This document shows, in pieces, positions 24,572 to 35,740 of a stretch of 64,000 nt of DNA. The notes below the pieces were generated by a model. The model was given only the letters and a program-made list of their open reading frames with translations, did no database searches and was not told the DNA's origin. Location of the stretch: positions 26,034,852-26,098,851 of the forward strand of contig OY743171.1 in assembly GCA_963555705.1 (NCBI GenBank), given 5' to 3'. Every line of letters begins with the position of its first letter. Position 1 is the first letter of the stretch. The position numbers and the translations under genes are program-made. The DNA comes from Ligustrum vulgare (lineage: Eukaryota > Streptophyta > Magnoliopsida > Lamiales > Oleaceae).

Positions 24572-26005
24572 TTATTTGTAACGGATGACATAGGGAAATG
24601 TTTCGATGAATTCTACCCACCTTGCATGTCTCTTACTCAGCTTAGCTTGTCCCCTCAAATGCTTCAAGGATTCATGATCAGTGTGTATCACGAACTCCCG
24701 TGGCCACAAATAATGTTGCCATGTTTCCAAAGCGCGCACAAGTGAGTATAACTCCTTGTCGTATGTGGGATAATTAAGTGCAGCCCCTTTTAGTTTTTCA
24801 CTAAAATAGGCGATTGACCTTTGATCCTGCATTAAAACAACTCCAATGCCTAGCCCTGAGGCATCACATTCAATCTCAAAAGCCTTGTCAAAGTTAGGAA
24901 GTGATAAGACCGGTGCTTCACATAACATATTTTTGATAGTATCAAATGCATGCTCCTGTTCTACACCGCATTTAAACCCTACACTCTTTTTGACAATTTC
25001 TGTGAGTGGTGCGTCAATCGTGCTAAAATTTTTAACAAAGCGCCTATAAAAACTAGCAAAGCCATGAAAACTCCTAACCTCAGTTATGCTTTTAGGTGTT
25101 GGCCACTCTTTAATAGCTTTGACTTTCTCTTCATCTACTTCTATCCCTTTAGCACTAACCACATAACCAAGAAACACAACTTTTTCTATGCAAAAATCAC
25201 ACTTTTTAAAGTTAGCAAAAAGTTGCTCTTGTCTTAAAACCAAAAGCACACACCTAACATGCTCCACATGCTCATTCAAAGTTTTACTGTATATCAAGAT
25301 ATCATCGAAGTAAACTACAACGAATTTACCTATAAATGCACGTAAAACATGATTCATTAAACGCATAAATGTGCTAGGTGCGTTAGTAAGTCCAAAAGGC
25401 ATTACTAACCATTCATACAGTCCATACTTAGTTTTAAAAGCAGTTTTCCACTCATCTCCTTCTTTCATTCGAATTTGATGATAACCACTCTTAAGGTCAA
25501 TTTTACTAAATATGCTAGAGCCATGCAATTCATCCAACATATCATCTAACCTAGGAATAGGATGACGATACTTTACCGTTATGTTGTTGATGGCTCTACA
25601 ATCAACACACATTCTCCACGTCCCGTCCTTCTTCGGCACAAGTAACACGGGTACGGCACATGGGCTCATGCTTTCCCTTATGTACCCCTTACTCATTAAT
25701 TCCTCCACTTGCCTTTGAAGCTCCTTTGTCTCCTCGGGATTACTCCTATAAGCTGGACGGTTTGGAATGATTCCTCCAGGTATAAAATCAATTTGATGTT
25801 CAATACCTCGAATGGGTGGTAACTCACTAGGTATGTCATCTGGAAACACATCCTCGAATTCCTGCAATAAAGAAATAGCCAAACTAGGGAGGGATTTGTT
25901 AGTTTCATCAAATGCAATGAATGATTCCTTGAACAGCAGAAGGACCATCGGTCGTTCTTCCATGAATGCCTTTTTGATTTCACTCCTTTTTGCGTAGAAA
26001 CTCAT
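24572..26005 (-). pseudogene. Reverse transcriptase-RNase H of the CRM-like element
   Basis: The 477-codon frame opens [14 protein letters not shown]. It carries [79 protein letters not shown] and the catalytic [10 protein letters not shown]. Then come FLGYVV and [10 protein letters not shown], and the RNase H domain with [39 protein letters not shown] and [11 protein letters not shown]. All catalytic Asp residues visible to me are present. The frame ends at an in-frame TAA where the lineage normally has Gln before GKEN, so only that stop separates it from integrase. It is enzymatically complete on paper but detached from the upstream frames by a frameshift near 26020. Confidence 0.93.
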
Positions 26006-27847
26006 TTTTCTTTCTTTTCTGGCACTCTTCGCTCCCTCTCCTTTTTCTGAGGTATGTACCCCAACACTCTTTTTTTTTCTCTCGCCTCTCCTTTTTCTGG
26101 AGCCGTGGCTCCAACTCTCTTTTCCTCTCCTTTTTCTGAGGTCGTGGCCTCAATTCTCTTTCTCTCATTTTCCTTTACTCTTTTTTCTTCATCATTTTTC
26201 AGTTTTATCTGATCTTCATACACTTGTGATGGTGTCAATGGTGCAAGTGTAATGGTTTTCCCCCTTTGATAAAGCTATACCTATTTTTATACCCATCATG
26301 CGTTACCTTCCTATCATATTGCCAAGGTCTACCCAACAAAATGTGCCCGGCATGCATAGGTACCACATCACACATAACTTCATCCACATAGCTACCAATA
26401 GAAAAATTCACCAACACCCTCCTATTCACCTTAATTTCACCACTATCATTTAACCATTGAAGCCTATAAGGTTTAGGATGTTTTAACAAAGGTAATCCTA
26501 ATTTTTCAACAAGTATAGTACTAGCGACGTTAGTGCAACTACCACCATCAATAATCATACTACATACCTTGTCATTAACGCGACATCGTGTATGGAATAT
26601 GTTCTCCCGTTGTTGCTCCAAATCATCCGTGTGGATTTGAGCACTAAGGGCTCGCCTTGCCACTAACAACTCGCCATGCTCCCCGGACAACACATCCTCA
26701 TCATCACATACTTCCTCCAATGCTGGCATACCGCTATAATCCTCTTCCTCACTATCACTCTCCATAGTTCCATCCTTTCGCAAAAGTACCACTCGCCTAT
26801 TAGGACATTGAGATGCCACATGTCCTCTCCCCAAGCATTTGAAGCATTGAATGTCTCTGCTCCTAGATGGTTGCGGCTCCCCTTTAGGTACGAATTTACT
26901 AACTTGTTCCATCTTCCCTTTTGGTGCCTCAAACTTTCCTTTTGATGCTTCAAATTTCCCCTTAGAAACAGTCCCATCTCCTTTACTTTCCCACTTCGAC
27001 TTCCAAGAAGAATTAGAACCCGATTGATACCTTGCTGTTCCCTTTTTCTTCAATTGCTTCTCAACCTTTATAGCCATGTGCAACATATCCTCCATCTCCA
27101 AGTAATGTTGTAGTTCAACCACATTAGCTATATCCCTATTCAATCCATTCAAAAATCGAGCCATCGTAGCCTCCCTATCCTCTTCTACATTGGCTCTAAT
27201 CATCAACATCTCCATCTCCTTATGATAATCCTCCACACTCTTTGATCCTTGGTAGAGACTTTGTAACTTTTGATGCAGCTCCCGATGGTAATGACTAGGA
27301 ACGAATCTCTTTCTCATGATAGCTTTTAACTCATCCCACGTACTAACGGGCCTCTCGCGATTCCTCCTCCTAGAAGTCACCAATTGATCCCACCAAGTAA
27401 TAGCGTAATCGGAGAACTCAAGCACAGCTACTTTAACCTTTTTTTCTTCCGAATAAGTGTAGCAATTAAAAATTAATTCCATCTTCTTCTCCCATTCTAA
27501 GTATGCTTCCGGATCACTCCTACCCTTGAATGATGGAATTGTCATTTTGATGTTGCTCATACTACCATCCATTCTATCGCCACCAAGATCTCTATCCCTT
27601 CTCCCATGCCTAACTACTCTATCAAAAATTGCTCCATCGTCAAAATCACTACCTTCTTCATTCTCATCAACCCCTCTACTCTACGACCTTGCCCACCTTG
27701 CCTACGGGCATTAGGAACTTCCCGAGGTTGCTCAAGCCTTTCTAACCTACCTAACACATCCCCAAACAACCGCTCAAACCGTTGTACCATCTCTTCCGTC
27801 ATGTTGGCTCGATCGTTGTTCTTTGTAGTAGAAGATTGTTCAGACAT
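26002..27847 (-). pseudogene. Gag-protease of the CRM-like element
   Basis: Gag probably starts at Met 27847 (MSEQSSTTKNNDRANMTEEM). A frameshift at about 27.6-27.7 kb leads into the long frame 27572-26235. That frame has the capsid core ITWWDQLVTSRRRNRERPVS, FVPSHYHRELHQKLQSLYQG and VEDYHKEMEMLMIRA, a lysine-rich linker, and the zinc knuckle CFKCLGRGHVASQC (CX2CX4HX4C). The retropepsin-like IIDGGSCTNVAS and HILLGRPWQYDR follow. A one-base shift in a G/A run near 26265 ends this frame. The Glu/Lys-rich linker (26238-26002) continues in a third frame and shifts again in an A-rich run into the polymerase frame. Confidence 0.88.
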
Positions 27848-28400
27848 CCTAAAACTAAATGTTTTGTGCCTCACGTGTATTTCGCTCGTGTATCACTCAA
27901 ATTTGGCTTTTACCCTCTATTGATCTCACCTCTCTGCCTTTTCCACTCAATAGTTTTCACCCCAATTGCTTCAAAGAACGAATCCGAACTCAAACAAGTT
28001 TAAACCCGATTGCTTCAAATCGAATATGAGTGAGAAGTAATGAATTTGTTGGAAAACTCAAAGAAGACCTTTAGAGAATTGAATTTGACTCTATAAGGGA
28101 CTTGAAACTTTTTTATGGAAACTAAAGATTGCTTCAAGAAAGTATTTCTTGAAATCAAATATCAACTATTTTTCTGGAACTGGAATTTTCATTTTTTTTT
28201 TATATTCTCGAAAATTCAACTACGAGAAAGACGCAACAAACAAAATTTAATTTGGATAACAAACGAAGGAAATAACGACTATTGAATTTTTTGTGACACT
28301 TTTCTGGATTAAAGACTCAAAGCTGGAAGAACACGAAGAACAAGAATAAGAAACTCAAGAAAACAAAAACAAGATATAACCTTGATTTTTGGAGCCTAAG

Positions 28401-28411
28401 TGCTGATACCA
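28401..28411 (-). other. Primer-binding site of the CRM-like element
   Basis: TGGTATCAGCA on the minus strand, 2 nt after the 5' LTR end. It matches the 3' end of initiator tRNA-Met (TGGTATCAGAGC) at the first nine positions. Confidence 0.85.
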
Positions 28412-28413
28412 GA

Positions 28414-29293
28414 TGATGCAAACCACGTAGCAATTGTAGCTACGCAACCCACAAATTATTGGAATCGACCCAAGAACGCCAAGAACCACGATTTATGGAT
28501 CCAATTAAAATTAATTGAATCAAGCAACCAATACAATCACTGGAATATATTGACCTCTTGATCACAAGCAATAATAATTCTCACCGAGATTTGAACAAAC
28601 AAGAATAACTCGCAAGTTCGAATTTTATTCAATGAAGAATAAAGATTGTGAAAGCAATTTTGCATCTCAATTATAATATCAAAGTTGTCTAATGAATAAT
28701 GAAAATTACATCCCTATAAATAGGGTCAAAACTAGGTTTAAGAGTTCTATTTAAACAAGGAAACAAATAACTAAAATTAAGGAAATAATTAAAACCCTAA
28801 TTAACGCGTATGGTGAGTTACGGCCGTGATTAATTTCCTTACGGCCGTAAGACTCATTCTATTTCACCGTTACGGCCGTGACATAATTATTTACTGCCGT
28901 AAATCTTATTTTCTGAAAATCTTGTTTTTGATCCGAGGTTGCGTTACGGCCGTGATAAAGGATTCTTACGGCCGTAAACTCAATTCTTCAAAATTCCTGT
29001 TTTTCCACAGTAGACTCGTTACGGCCGTGAATAATATATGTTACGGCCGTAAATTTAAGATTTCACAATTTTCTTCGACGGCTTGAATGAGGTTGATCCA
29101 TTCGTCGTTTTGGCTCGGTCCCAACATGGAACTTGCTTCTTTCGATGACACGAACAATGTTTTGACCATTGTTTCTTGAACTAACTTGTCCATTGCTTCC
29201 TTGGCCCTCTTTGTCTGCAATCGAGTCATCGGTCCTCCTCTGATCTTCAACGGATCTTTGTGCGGGTTTGTATCCGTGGTCTGGATCACATCA
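28414..29293 (-). repeat. 5' LTR of the CRM-like element
   Basis: It has the same ends as the 3' LTR and the same length (880 bp). It carries a copy of the integrase tail (open frame 29289-29041, 82 residues, one substitution from Ala to Val among others) and the palindrome array at 28818-29052. Promoter and start site of the element should lie here, but I did not pinpoint a TATA box. Confidence 0.93.
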
Positions 29294-29298
29294 AATTA

Positions 29299-30620
29299 GG
29301 TAAAGCCCAATTCCTTTTTGCCATTGAATTCATGAGGCAATTACACTACACGCCTATCTAAAATATTATATTCAATATTTACATGGCAATAATTTTTTAT
29401 TCAACAAATACTACAAATTTGTAGTAAAATTGATTTGTTAAAAATAACTTCTCTCTTCAAACTATTTTAGCTAAGAACGTTAATCACTCAATTAAACCCC
29501 AAAATCACGCCTATATTCCAATCCCAAAAACAAGCTTTACTTTCATTAAATCATCACAAAATATACTACCTCACATCCCCATCCCCAAAACCAAGCTTTA
29601 ATTTCACGAAATCAGCACAAAATATACTACCAAGTTTGAATTCCTATTTTGAACAAGTTCAATTTTTACATCAATCTTCTTCTTGTTCACTCCTTCTCAT
29701 CTTCTTCGATGGATACTCATGGAATGAAAGAGTAGTTAACTTGTGGAGGCTCGTGAATTTTTTACTAATGTTTTACGTCCATGTTATGTGAAAATATTGG
29801 GTTTGAAGTAGAGAATTGCATAGAGAGGTGGTAGTGCCGCCATTTTTTGTTCTTTCTCTCTTGTCTGGTCTTTTTTCAAGTGTTTCTGTGACTAGTCATT
29901 TTTTCTATTGATTTACTTGTTTATTGCTTTTGTTTTCGTTTTTTGAGGTCGAGGAAATGAGTTATAGGGAAATATGAGGGAGACTCCTATTTTTTTTTTT
30001 ACAGTTCTTTGCCATAATCTCTCAGTAACAGCAAACTATCAAAAATAAATAAATAAATAAATATCCATCTTTGATAGTTTTCTACAATTTCTCTAATGAC
30101 TTCTTCCTCAATATCCATTATTTCTTATAAATTCGTAAAAGAGATTTTGAAGTGTAACAGTGTTCACATCTAAAACCCAAATCCTAAAACGAAGCAAGCA
30201 CTGTGATTTTGCATTTGCAACGCCAAAATTATGATTATCATAGCCCTATTTTATTCTGGGGAAGCAAAAAATTGCGCTTTATGGACATCCCACTAATGGC
30301 CCCCTCGAAAAACATCAACACTCTAGAGATCTTCCACCCAAAAATGATGAGACCCACAACAGCAATACTTGAATTAAGTTTGAAGAAGAAGTGCAGTGCA
30401 ATGCAGCACTATGAATCAGTATATTATTTATATGCATTTTATACTCAAAGATGTTATAGATGTTCTTGTAAAACGATAATGCATCAGTTTTGAGTTAAAT
30501 TTGTAGCAACTCAGTATGTATATTTTCTGCTGTGAATTTTGTTGGAAACTGATATATTCATCTATGATTTTATTATTTTAAACATTTAATGATAAATAGA
30601 TGAAATGCATGGATAAATCG
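29299..30620. other. No gene recognised; flank of nested elements
   Basis: The first few hundred bases continue the sequence split by the CRM-like insertion. An AAAT microsatellite lies near 30040-30062. The 96-codon frame at 30203-30493 has no recognisable motif. Confidence 0.5.
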
Positions 30621-30623
30621 AAG

Positions 30624-31109
30624 TTATGGATACATTTCCTTCTTGTTACGCGACATAGCATGTATCCGATCTAGTACTCGCCTACAATTAGAATTAATCA
30701 CTTGTAAACACGAGTTGTCTATAATACGGTAGAACATATTTATATTTGTTCTCAATATCATATGAATGATGCTTAAATAGGTGCCTACAAATAAAAGAGA
30801 TCGTGATAATTGGTTGATTCCAAAAGGTTTATTACGGGGCGTGATATTTCCTCCAACATCCAAATGATAACTGGGTTCAAAGTAAGAGTGCAGCCAAGTA
30901 ACGAGATGTGTAAGTTGCAAAGGGTGCATGCATAATAGAAAGATGTGTGAGTAATCGCTATCCACTACGAAAGAGGAAAAAACTTTGTAAAGTATAAAAC
31001 TTGATTGTATGATGTAGTCATAAATTTTGTGTGTATGAAATGGATGTTTACAATTTACAAAATTATGATAATTGAGCAATATGATTTTAGGTAAATTTTG
31101 AATAAACAT
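30624..31109 (-). CDS. Unrecognised 161-codon open frame
   Basis: This is unusually long for this AT-rich neighbourhood. Starting at Met 31109, it is rich in Ile, His, Leu and Cys. A central stretch, HLDVGGNITPRNKPFGINQL, looks protein-like, and the C-terminus is basic (RVLDRIHAMSRNKKEMYP). I see no domain motif, no adjacent exon-like sequence and no transposon hallmark. It may be a fragment of an element-encoded protein or a chance frame. Confidence 0.25.
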   Translation of the reverse strand: MFIQNLPKIILLNYHNFVNCKHPFHTHKIYDYIIQSSFILYKVFSSFVVDSDYSHIFLLCMHPLQLTHLVTWLHSYFEPSYHLDVGGNITPRNKPFGINQLSRSLLFVGTYLSIIHMILRTNINMFYRIIDNSCLQVINSNCRRVLDRIHAMSRNKKEMYP

Positions 31110-31639
31110 AAGTATTTAACAAAATTCACTTTCGAATAATTATAATATGATCAAATTTAATATTGCAGTCCCAATATTTGTTAACATTGAAATAATATTG
31201 AACAATAAATTAGGTAATTAAACCACAATGTTCTTTATAAAAATAGAAGACGTTTCATGTCACATTTTCAAGAGATCTTGAATATAGATTACAATTATAA
31301 TTTTGAGATTAATGCAAATGATCACAACAAAGATTAAAATCTAGTCATTATACACTATATATATACATGCTGAAAAGGAAATTAGGAATATGGTAACCCT
31401 GCAAAGTATTAAACCATGGCAACTTCTCAATTCCTATTTTAATAAGGTTGAATTTTCATGCCTTCCGGCTGATCAAGTTATTAATTAGATGATTCATTTA
31501 TTGATGTGCAAATTTGTGGCAATTACAAAGTTTACGCTTCAGAAATTCAAAGAAAAGTAAGGGGTCAGTAATTTTGATGTAATTTGCTATGATACCTAGT
31601 ATTTATAGTATATAAATTGATGAGTAGTATTTCATGAAT

Positions 31640-32132
31640 TGGTTTATTTTTCTTGGTTAAATGTGATTTTATCCCTTGAATTCATTTCAAACAAAATGTG
31701 TCCAGTAGGAGTCCAAGTCTTGTGTACTAAGAAATAAATCCCATCAATTGGTTTAAGTCCATGGTCATAAGCCCAATCAAGACATTATTCACCTTTAAGG
31801 CTTCAACTCTTCCAAATAAATTAAGTTGATCCTTGAGTCTCTCATTTGTGCAATTAAATCCTTAAATTTCAGAATTTCTTCAAAATTTGATTTCTTCATT
31901 GATTTTTCTTTCAATTTTCCCTTTGGTCTACTTTATCAACTCTTGATTTTCACACTTTAGCTCTTTTATCATCCAAATGACTTGTTTTCAGCTTTAATTT
32001 CATTGTTTTCTCGACTTTGAGGTTTTTCTTGAAATACAAACAATACTAACTAAATAAATAGCAAATATTCTTAAACAAACGCATAAAATCCTACTTTTAG
32101 GATAGAAATAAATATATAAAATACACTTATCA
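31640..32132 (-). mobile_element. Gypsy LTR fragment, minus orientation
   Basis: On the minus strand it starts TGATAAGTGTATTTTATATA (32132 downward), the same LTR family as 17893, 34130 and 46715. It extends to about 31640 with T-rich sequence resembling that below 46715. No coding sequence is seen between 31110 and 31640. Confidence 0.55.
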
Positions 32133-32139
32133 CATGACA

Positions 32140-33170
32140 GTTTTTAGTGCAATTTGGTTTAAATTATACAACGTGGAAGTGGATGAAGCTAATCGAGAAT
32201 CAAATCGGAGCAAAAGTGCAAGAAATCAAAACTTCAAAGACTAAATTGAATACAACAAAAGACAAAGTATCAGTGTGCAATTAAGGAAAGGTCCAACTTG
32301 TAAATCAAAAGAAGCCAGAAATTGAAGGAAAGAAGCACAAGCCCAAATGATCGCCGGACGAAGGCCATGCGATCTCCTAATGGTTTAATGGCATGACAGA
32401 ATCCAAAGTAAAAAAAAAAAACCAAGCGATTGCTTTGTCAAACTTTGTGATGATTTTTTTTTACCACAATCTTTGAGACGATTTTGTTTCTTTAAGAATG
32501 TTCCATTTTTATGTATAATAGTTTCCAATTAAATTATGACTCTACCTTTAGAGTTTTTATTTATTTCCTAATTATATTTTTATTTTATTTAGTTTCCAAA
32601 GTAGACAGGATTTTTATTTTGCAGCTTATATAAAGGCATTGTCATTGTAACTTTAATTGAAGTTTGACATTATTGAGTGATTTTATTAATCAAAAGGTGA
32701 CGATTACATTTTCTTTCGTTCTTCATTGAACAAATCTTGAATTTATCAAAGGATTGGGTAACCTTTGTGGCATTCTCCCATTGCGGTTATTGTTTCCGCG
32801 TCTCATCGAGTCTAAGATTAAATATACCTTAGGTTCTTGAGTCGGGAGACTCGATTCATCTTGTTATCATCTACAAATCTTAATTTGAAACTTTTAAGGC
32901 GTTCTTCAATCTTAATTCCGCGAGTTCAACGTAATTTTCACGCGGATTCATGTCTCAAGAATTCTATCCTACATTATAAATTGGAGCTGCATGGATTCAT
33001 GAGTGAAGACATTATTAAAGTGCCCATTCTACATCAAGATTCGGGAGGCTTAATCAAGAGCCAAGCTTTGGAATTGAAGAGGAAGAATTCAGGAGAAATC
33101 TAATTCTCATCCTACAACAGTTGAAGTGAAGATTCAATTCAAGATTCAATAGGTATGCATAAATGTTTGA
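32140..33170 (+). mobile_element. Gypsy LTR, plus orientation, 5'-truncated
   Basis: It matches 34290-34900 with interruptions: GTGGAA(G/T)TGGATGAAGC(T/C)AA, AAAGTGCAAGAAATCA, then GAAGACATTATTAAAG and AAGAGCCAAGCTTTG. A promoter-like TATATAAAGGCATTGTCATT lies at 32627-32646. It probably forms the 5' LTR of a small element whose 3' LTR starts at 34130. Confidence 0.55.
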
Positions 33171-34129
33171 AGGTCTGAAGTTCCTGAATTATACCTTTGT
33201 TTGAATGGGCTTTAGTCAAAGAGTATAAATCAGCAATAACTATATAATAATAGTCTTATTCTTCTCTTTATAGCCTTGGTGACTCGAGCATTAAGATTTT
33301 AATGATTTTTAAAATCTGGTAACCTAAAGTTATCTGATTTAGGAGTTATCAGACCAAAGCTTATTACATGGGTCACTTAAAATGCTTAGTAGAGAGAGGA
33401 CTTACACATAAGACATAATAGCATCTTTTACTTTTCTTTGTAGTCTTAGTGACTCGAGTAAGTAAGTATTTAAGGGTTCTTAGAACCTATTGCCCTAAAG
33501 TCATCTGACTTGGGAGTTTTAGGTCCAAAGCTCATTACAAGAATCACTTAGAAAGCTTAACGAGAAAAGTTTTGTACAAAAGATGAAAAAAATTAAAGTG
33601 CTTGGTATAAACTTTAATGCTAGAACTTTGGAGAGTGGAAATTGGGAACTCGTTATCATCTATCTTTCGTACAGACTTGTATTTGATTATGATCACTTTG
33701 TGTGGAAAAAAACAATTTACTAATATTTAGAAACCACATAAGTAGAAGGATCCTCATGATTGGAGAAAAAACACAAGGAAGTGATTATACATGAGAGATC
33801 CAAGAAAAAGAAAAAGAAAAGCATTGTTTGACTACTTGGGATTCAAGCTTTAAACATCATATACAACACTAAGTTTGGTGTATTTTTATATAAGTATGCA
33901 TTTGGTATTAGCTATTCACACATACACATGGAAAGTCGAGCAACGATTAAGTGAGAAAATTTTATTTTTTTATTTGGAATTACTTTCTAAGGTATTTTTT
34001 TATTCGAACTTGAGGCATAGAGTAAGCAAATTAACAGTGAGTCAATTATGTTATTAAATCTAGTTTTAGAGTTGTATTTTTAGTTTTATTTTGTTCGAGG
34101 ATGAATTGTTGTTCTAGTTTGGGGGTGTT
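33171..34129 (+). mobile_element. Short noncoding interior and polypurine tract of the same element
   Basis: About 950 bp without a coding frame separate the two LTR copies. Two related blocks of about 190 bp share GTGACTCGAG(C/T)A and CCTAAAGT(T/C)ATCTGA (33275-33360 and 33445-33520). TAGTTTGGGGGTGTT (about 34115-34129) abuts the LTR start TGATATGTAC and is the polypurine tract. With no gag it would be a strongly deleted, non-autonomous derivative. Confidence 0.5.
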
Positions 34130-34940
34130 TGATATGTACATTTTATACATTTATTTAGATGCTAAAACTATGAATTTAAATCATCAATTTCTGAAGTTTT
34201 TACTTACTTCGTTGTTGTTTGTGTTTATTTCAATATTTTACCCAAGTTCGAGAGAATTGATGCATATAGGCGAAATCATGACAAATCTTAGAGCAATTTT
34301 GACTAAATTATAAAAGTGGAATTGGATGAAGCCAACGGAGATCAAATCAGAGCCAAAGTGCAAGAAATCAGAATTTCAAAGACAGAATTGACACAACAAA
34401 ATATGAAGGACCATCGTGTAATCAAGAAAAGCACCAACTTTTAAATCAAAAGAAATCAGAAATTGAAGGAAATAAGCACAAGCCCAAGCCCAAGCGATTG
34501 TCGGCCTAAAGGCCATGCGATCACCTAAGGACTTAATTGCGTGAAAGAACCCAAAGTAACAAGGCTAAGAGGTCGCCTTGGTTTCTTCTGAGCAATCGCT
34601 TGGTCAAATTCTGGGATGATTTTGTTTCGTTTTTCAACATGGATTTTATTAGATCTTTTTGACATGGACAAGGATTCTATCCTACATTATAAATAGGTGG
34701 ATGTAAGAATTAATGATAGAAGACATTATTAAAGAGTCTATTCTACATCAAAATTTAGGAGACTTAATTAAGAGCCAAGCTTTGATATTGAAAAGTAAGA
34801 ATTCAGACAAATCTAAATCTCATCAGGTGACAATTGAAGTGAAGATTCAATTCAAGATATCATTCTTTTCAGGTGATGAATTCAACAAGGTTGTCTTGCT
34901 TCCTTCTCATCAACATGATAGACTAGAATAAAAATTGTGC
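34130..34940 (+). mobile_element. Gypsy 3' LTR, plus orientation
   Basis: It starts TGATATGTACATTTTATACA after the polypurine tract. It shares the middle and end segments of the 32.1-33.2 kb copy but lacks about 300 bp of them, including the TATA region. The right border is not determined; similarity fades near 34900. Confidence 0.55.
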
Positions 34941-35228
34941 TAGGGTTAGGATGAAACTTTTATTACTTTCTTGTTATTATTGAATTTTGAATTTTCATTA
35001 AAACAAATTCTTGATTTTCTTGAGCAATTGATATTAACTTTCATTATTCTACAATCGTGTGATCGATGATTGGATGAACTGTTGTGACTTATTTTTAGAT
35101 TCGAAAGACTGAAAACGAGCTAGACATATACTAATTGTCATAAAGTCGGATGAGGGATAGAAATATAGCGTTGTGCTTTGTATGATCTCTAATTATTCAT
35201 AAATATTTAACGCTTTCTTATGTGTTCA

Positions 35229-35740
35229 TGTAACACCACGAAAATTTCATGTTTAAATTTTTAGAATTTAATTATTTTCTTCCTACATTAAGATAGCCAT
35301 TTTCTTAATTAGTGCAAAAATTATGGCAAAGAGGAGTGAAATTCTCATAAATCTTGATGATAGAGACTAGTTATGAAGTTTAAGTTAGTTATGATTAAGG
35401 TTATAACTCAATTAGATTGAAGTTCATAGTTGGGGAGCAAGCTGGAAATTTAAAAGTTCATAGAAATTACAGTTTTGTTATTATTATGGACGAGAAATTA
35501 GATCTTTTTCTGTGATTTGTAGTAATATCTAGCAAATACATGTTACACCATCTTATAGTTCATGATGAAATCTAAACATTGATATCAAGTTTGACCATAT
35601 TTGAGGTCGGGAAGTGCTTCAAAAACTAAGCTAAAATGGAATATGAGAAATAGTTGGAATGCTAAAAATCATGGAAAATATTCTAAGTATAGATTTCAAT
35701 CGGACAGCTGTTTTTGAACGAGTGTCAGGGATCACAAGAG
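35229..35740 (+). mobile_element. Tekay-like LTR fragment and direct-repeat copy 1
   Basis: TGTAACACC at 35229 is the usual LTR start of Tekay/Del-type elements. From 35484 to 35740 the sequence GGACGAGAAATT...GAACGAGTGTCA is repeated at 37406-37660 with about 85-90 percent identity by eye. It includes the end of the coding region (GGACGAGAAATT) and the beginning of the downstream LTR. Confidence 0.5.

Larger units (their letters stand above)
22381..29293 (-). mobile_element. Nearly complete CRM-like Ty3/gypsy retrotransposon with target duplication
   Basis: The full structure runs 5' LTR 28414-29293, primer site, gag, protease, RT-RNase H, integrase, polypurine tract, 3' LTR 22381-23260. 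Target duplication AATTA flanks it (22376-22380 and 29294-29298). Total length is 6913 bp. The polymerase resembles the CRM (centromeric chromovirus) lineage in motif order and in the integrase tail that runs into the 3' LTR. Both LTRs are 880 bp and differ at 12 positions by my count, about 1.4 percent. With a commonly used LTR rate of 1.3e-8 per site per year that means roughly 0.5 million years. It is coding-dead: at least three frameshifts and two in-frame stops. Confidence 0.92.

Noticed and set aside
24846..27923. Several plus-strand frames of 60-105 codons
   Set aside because: They are complements of gag, protease and polymerase of the CRM-like element.
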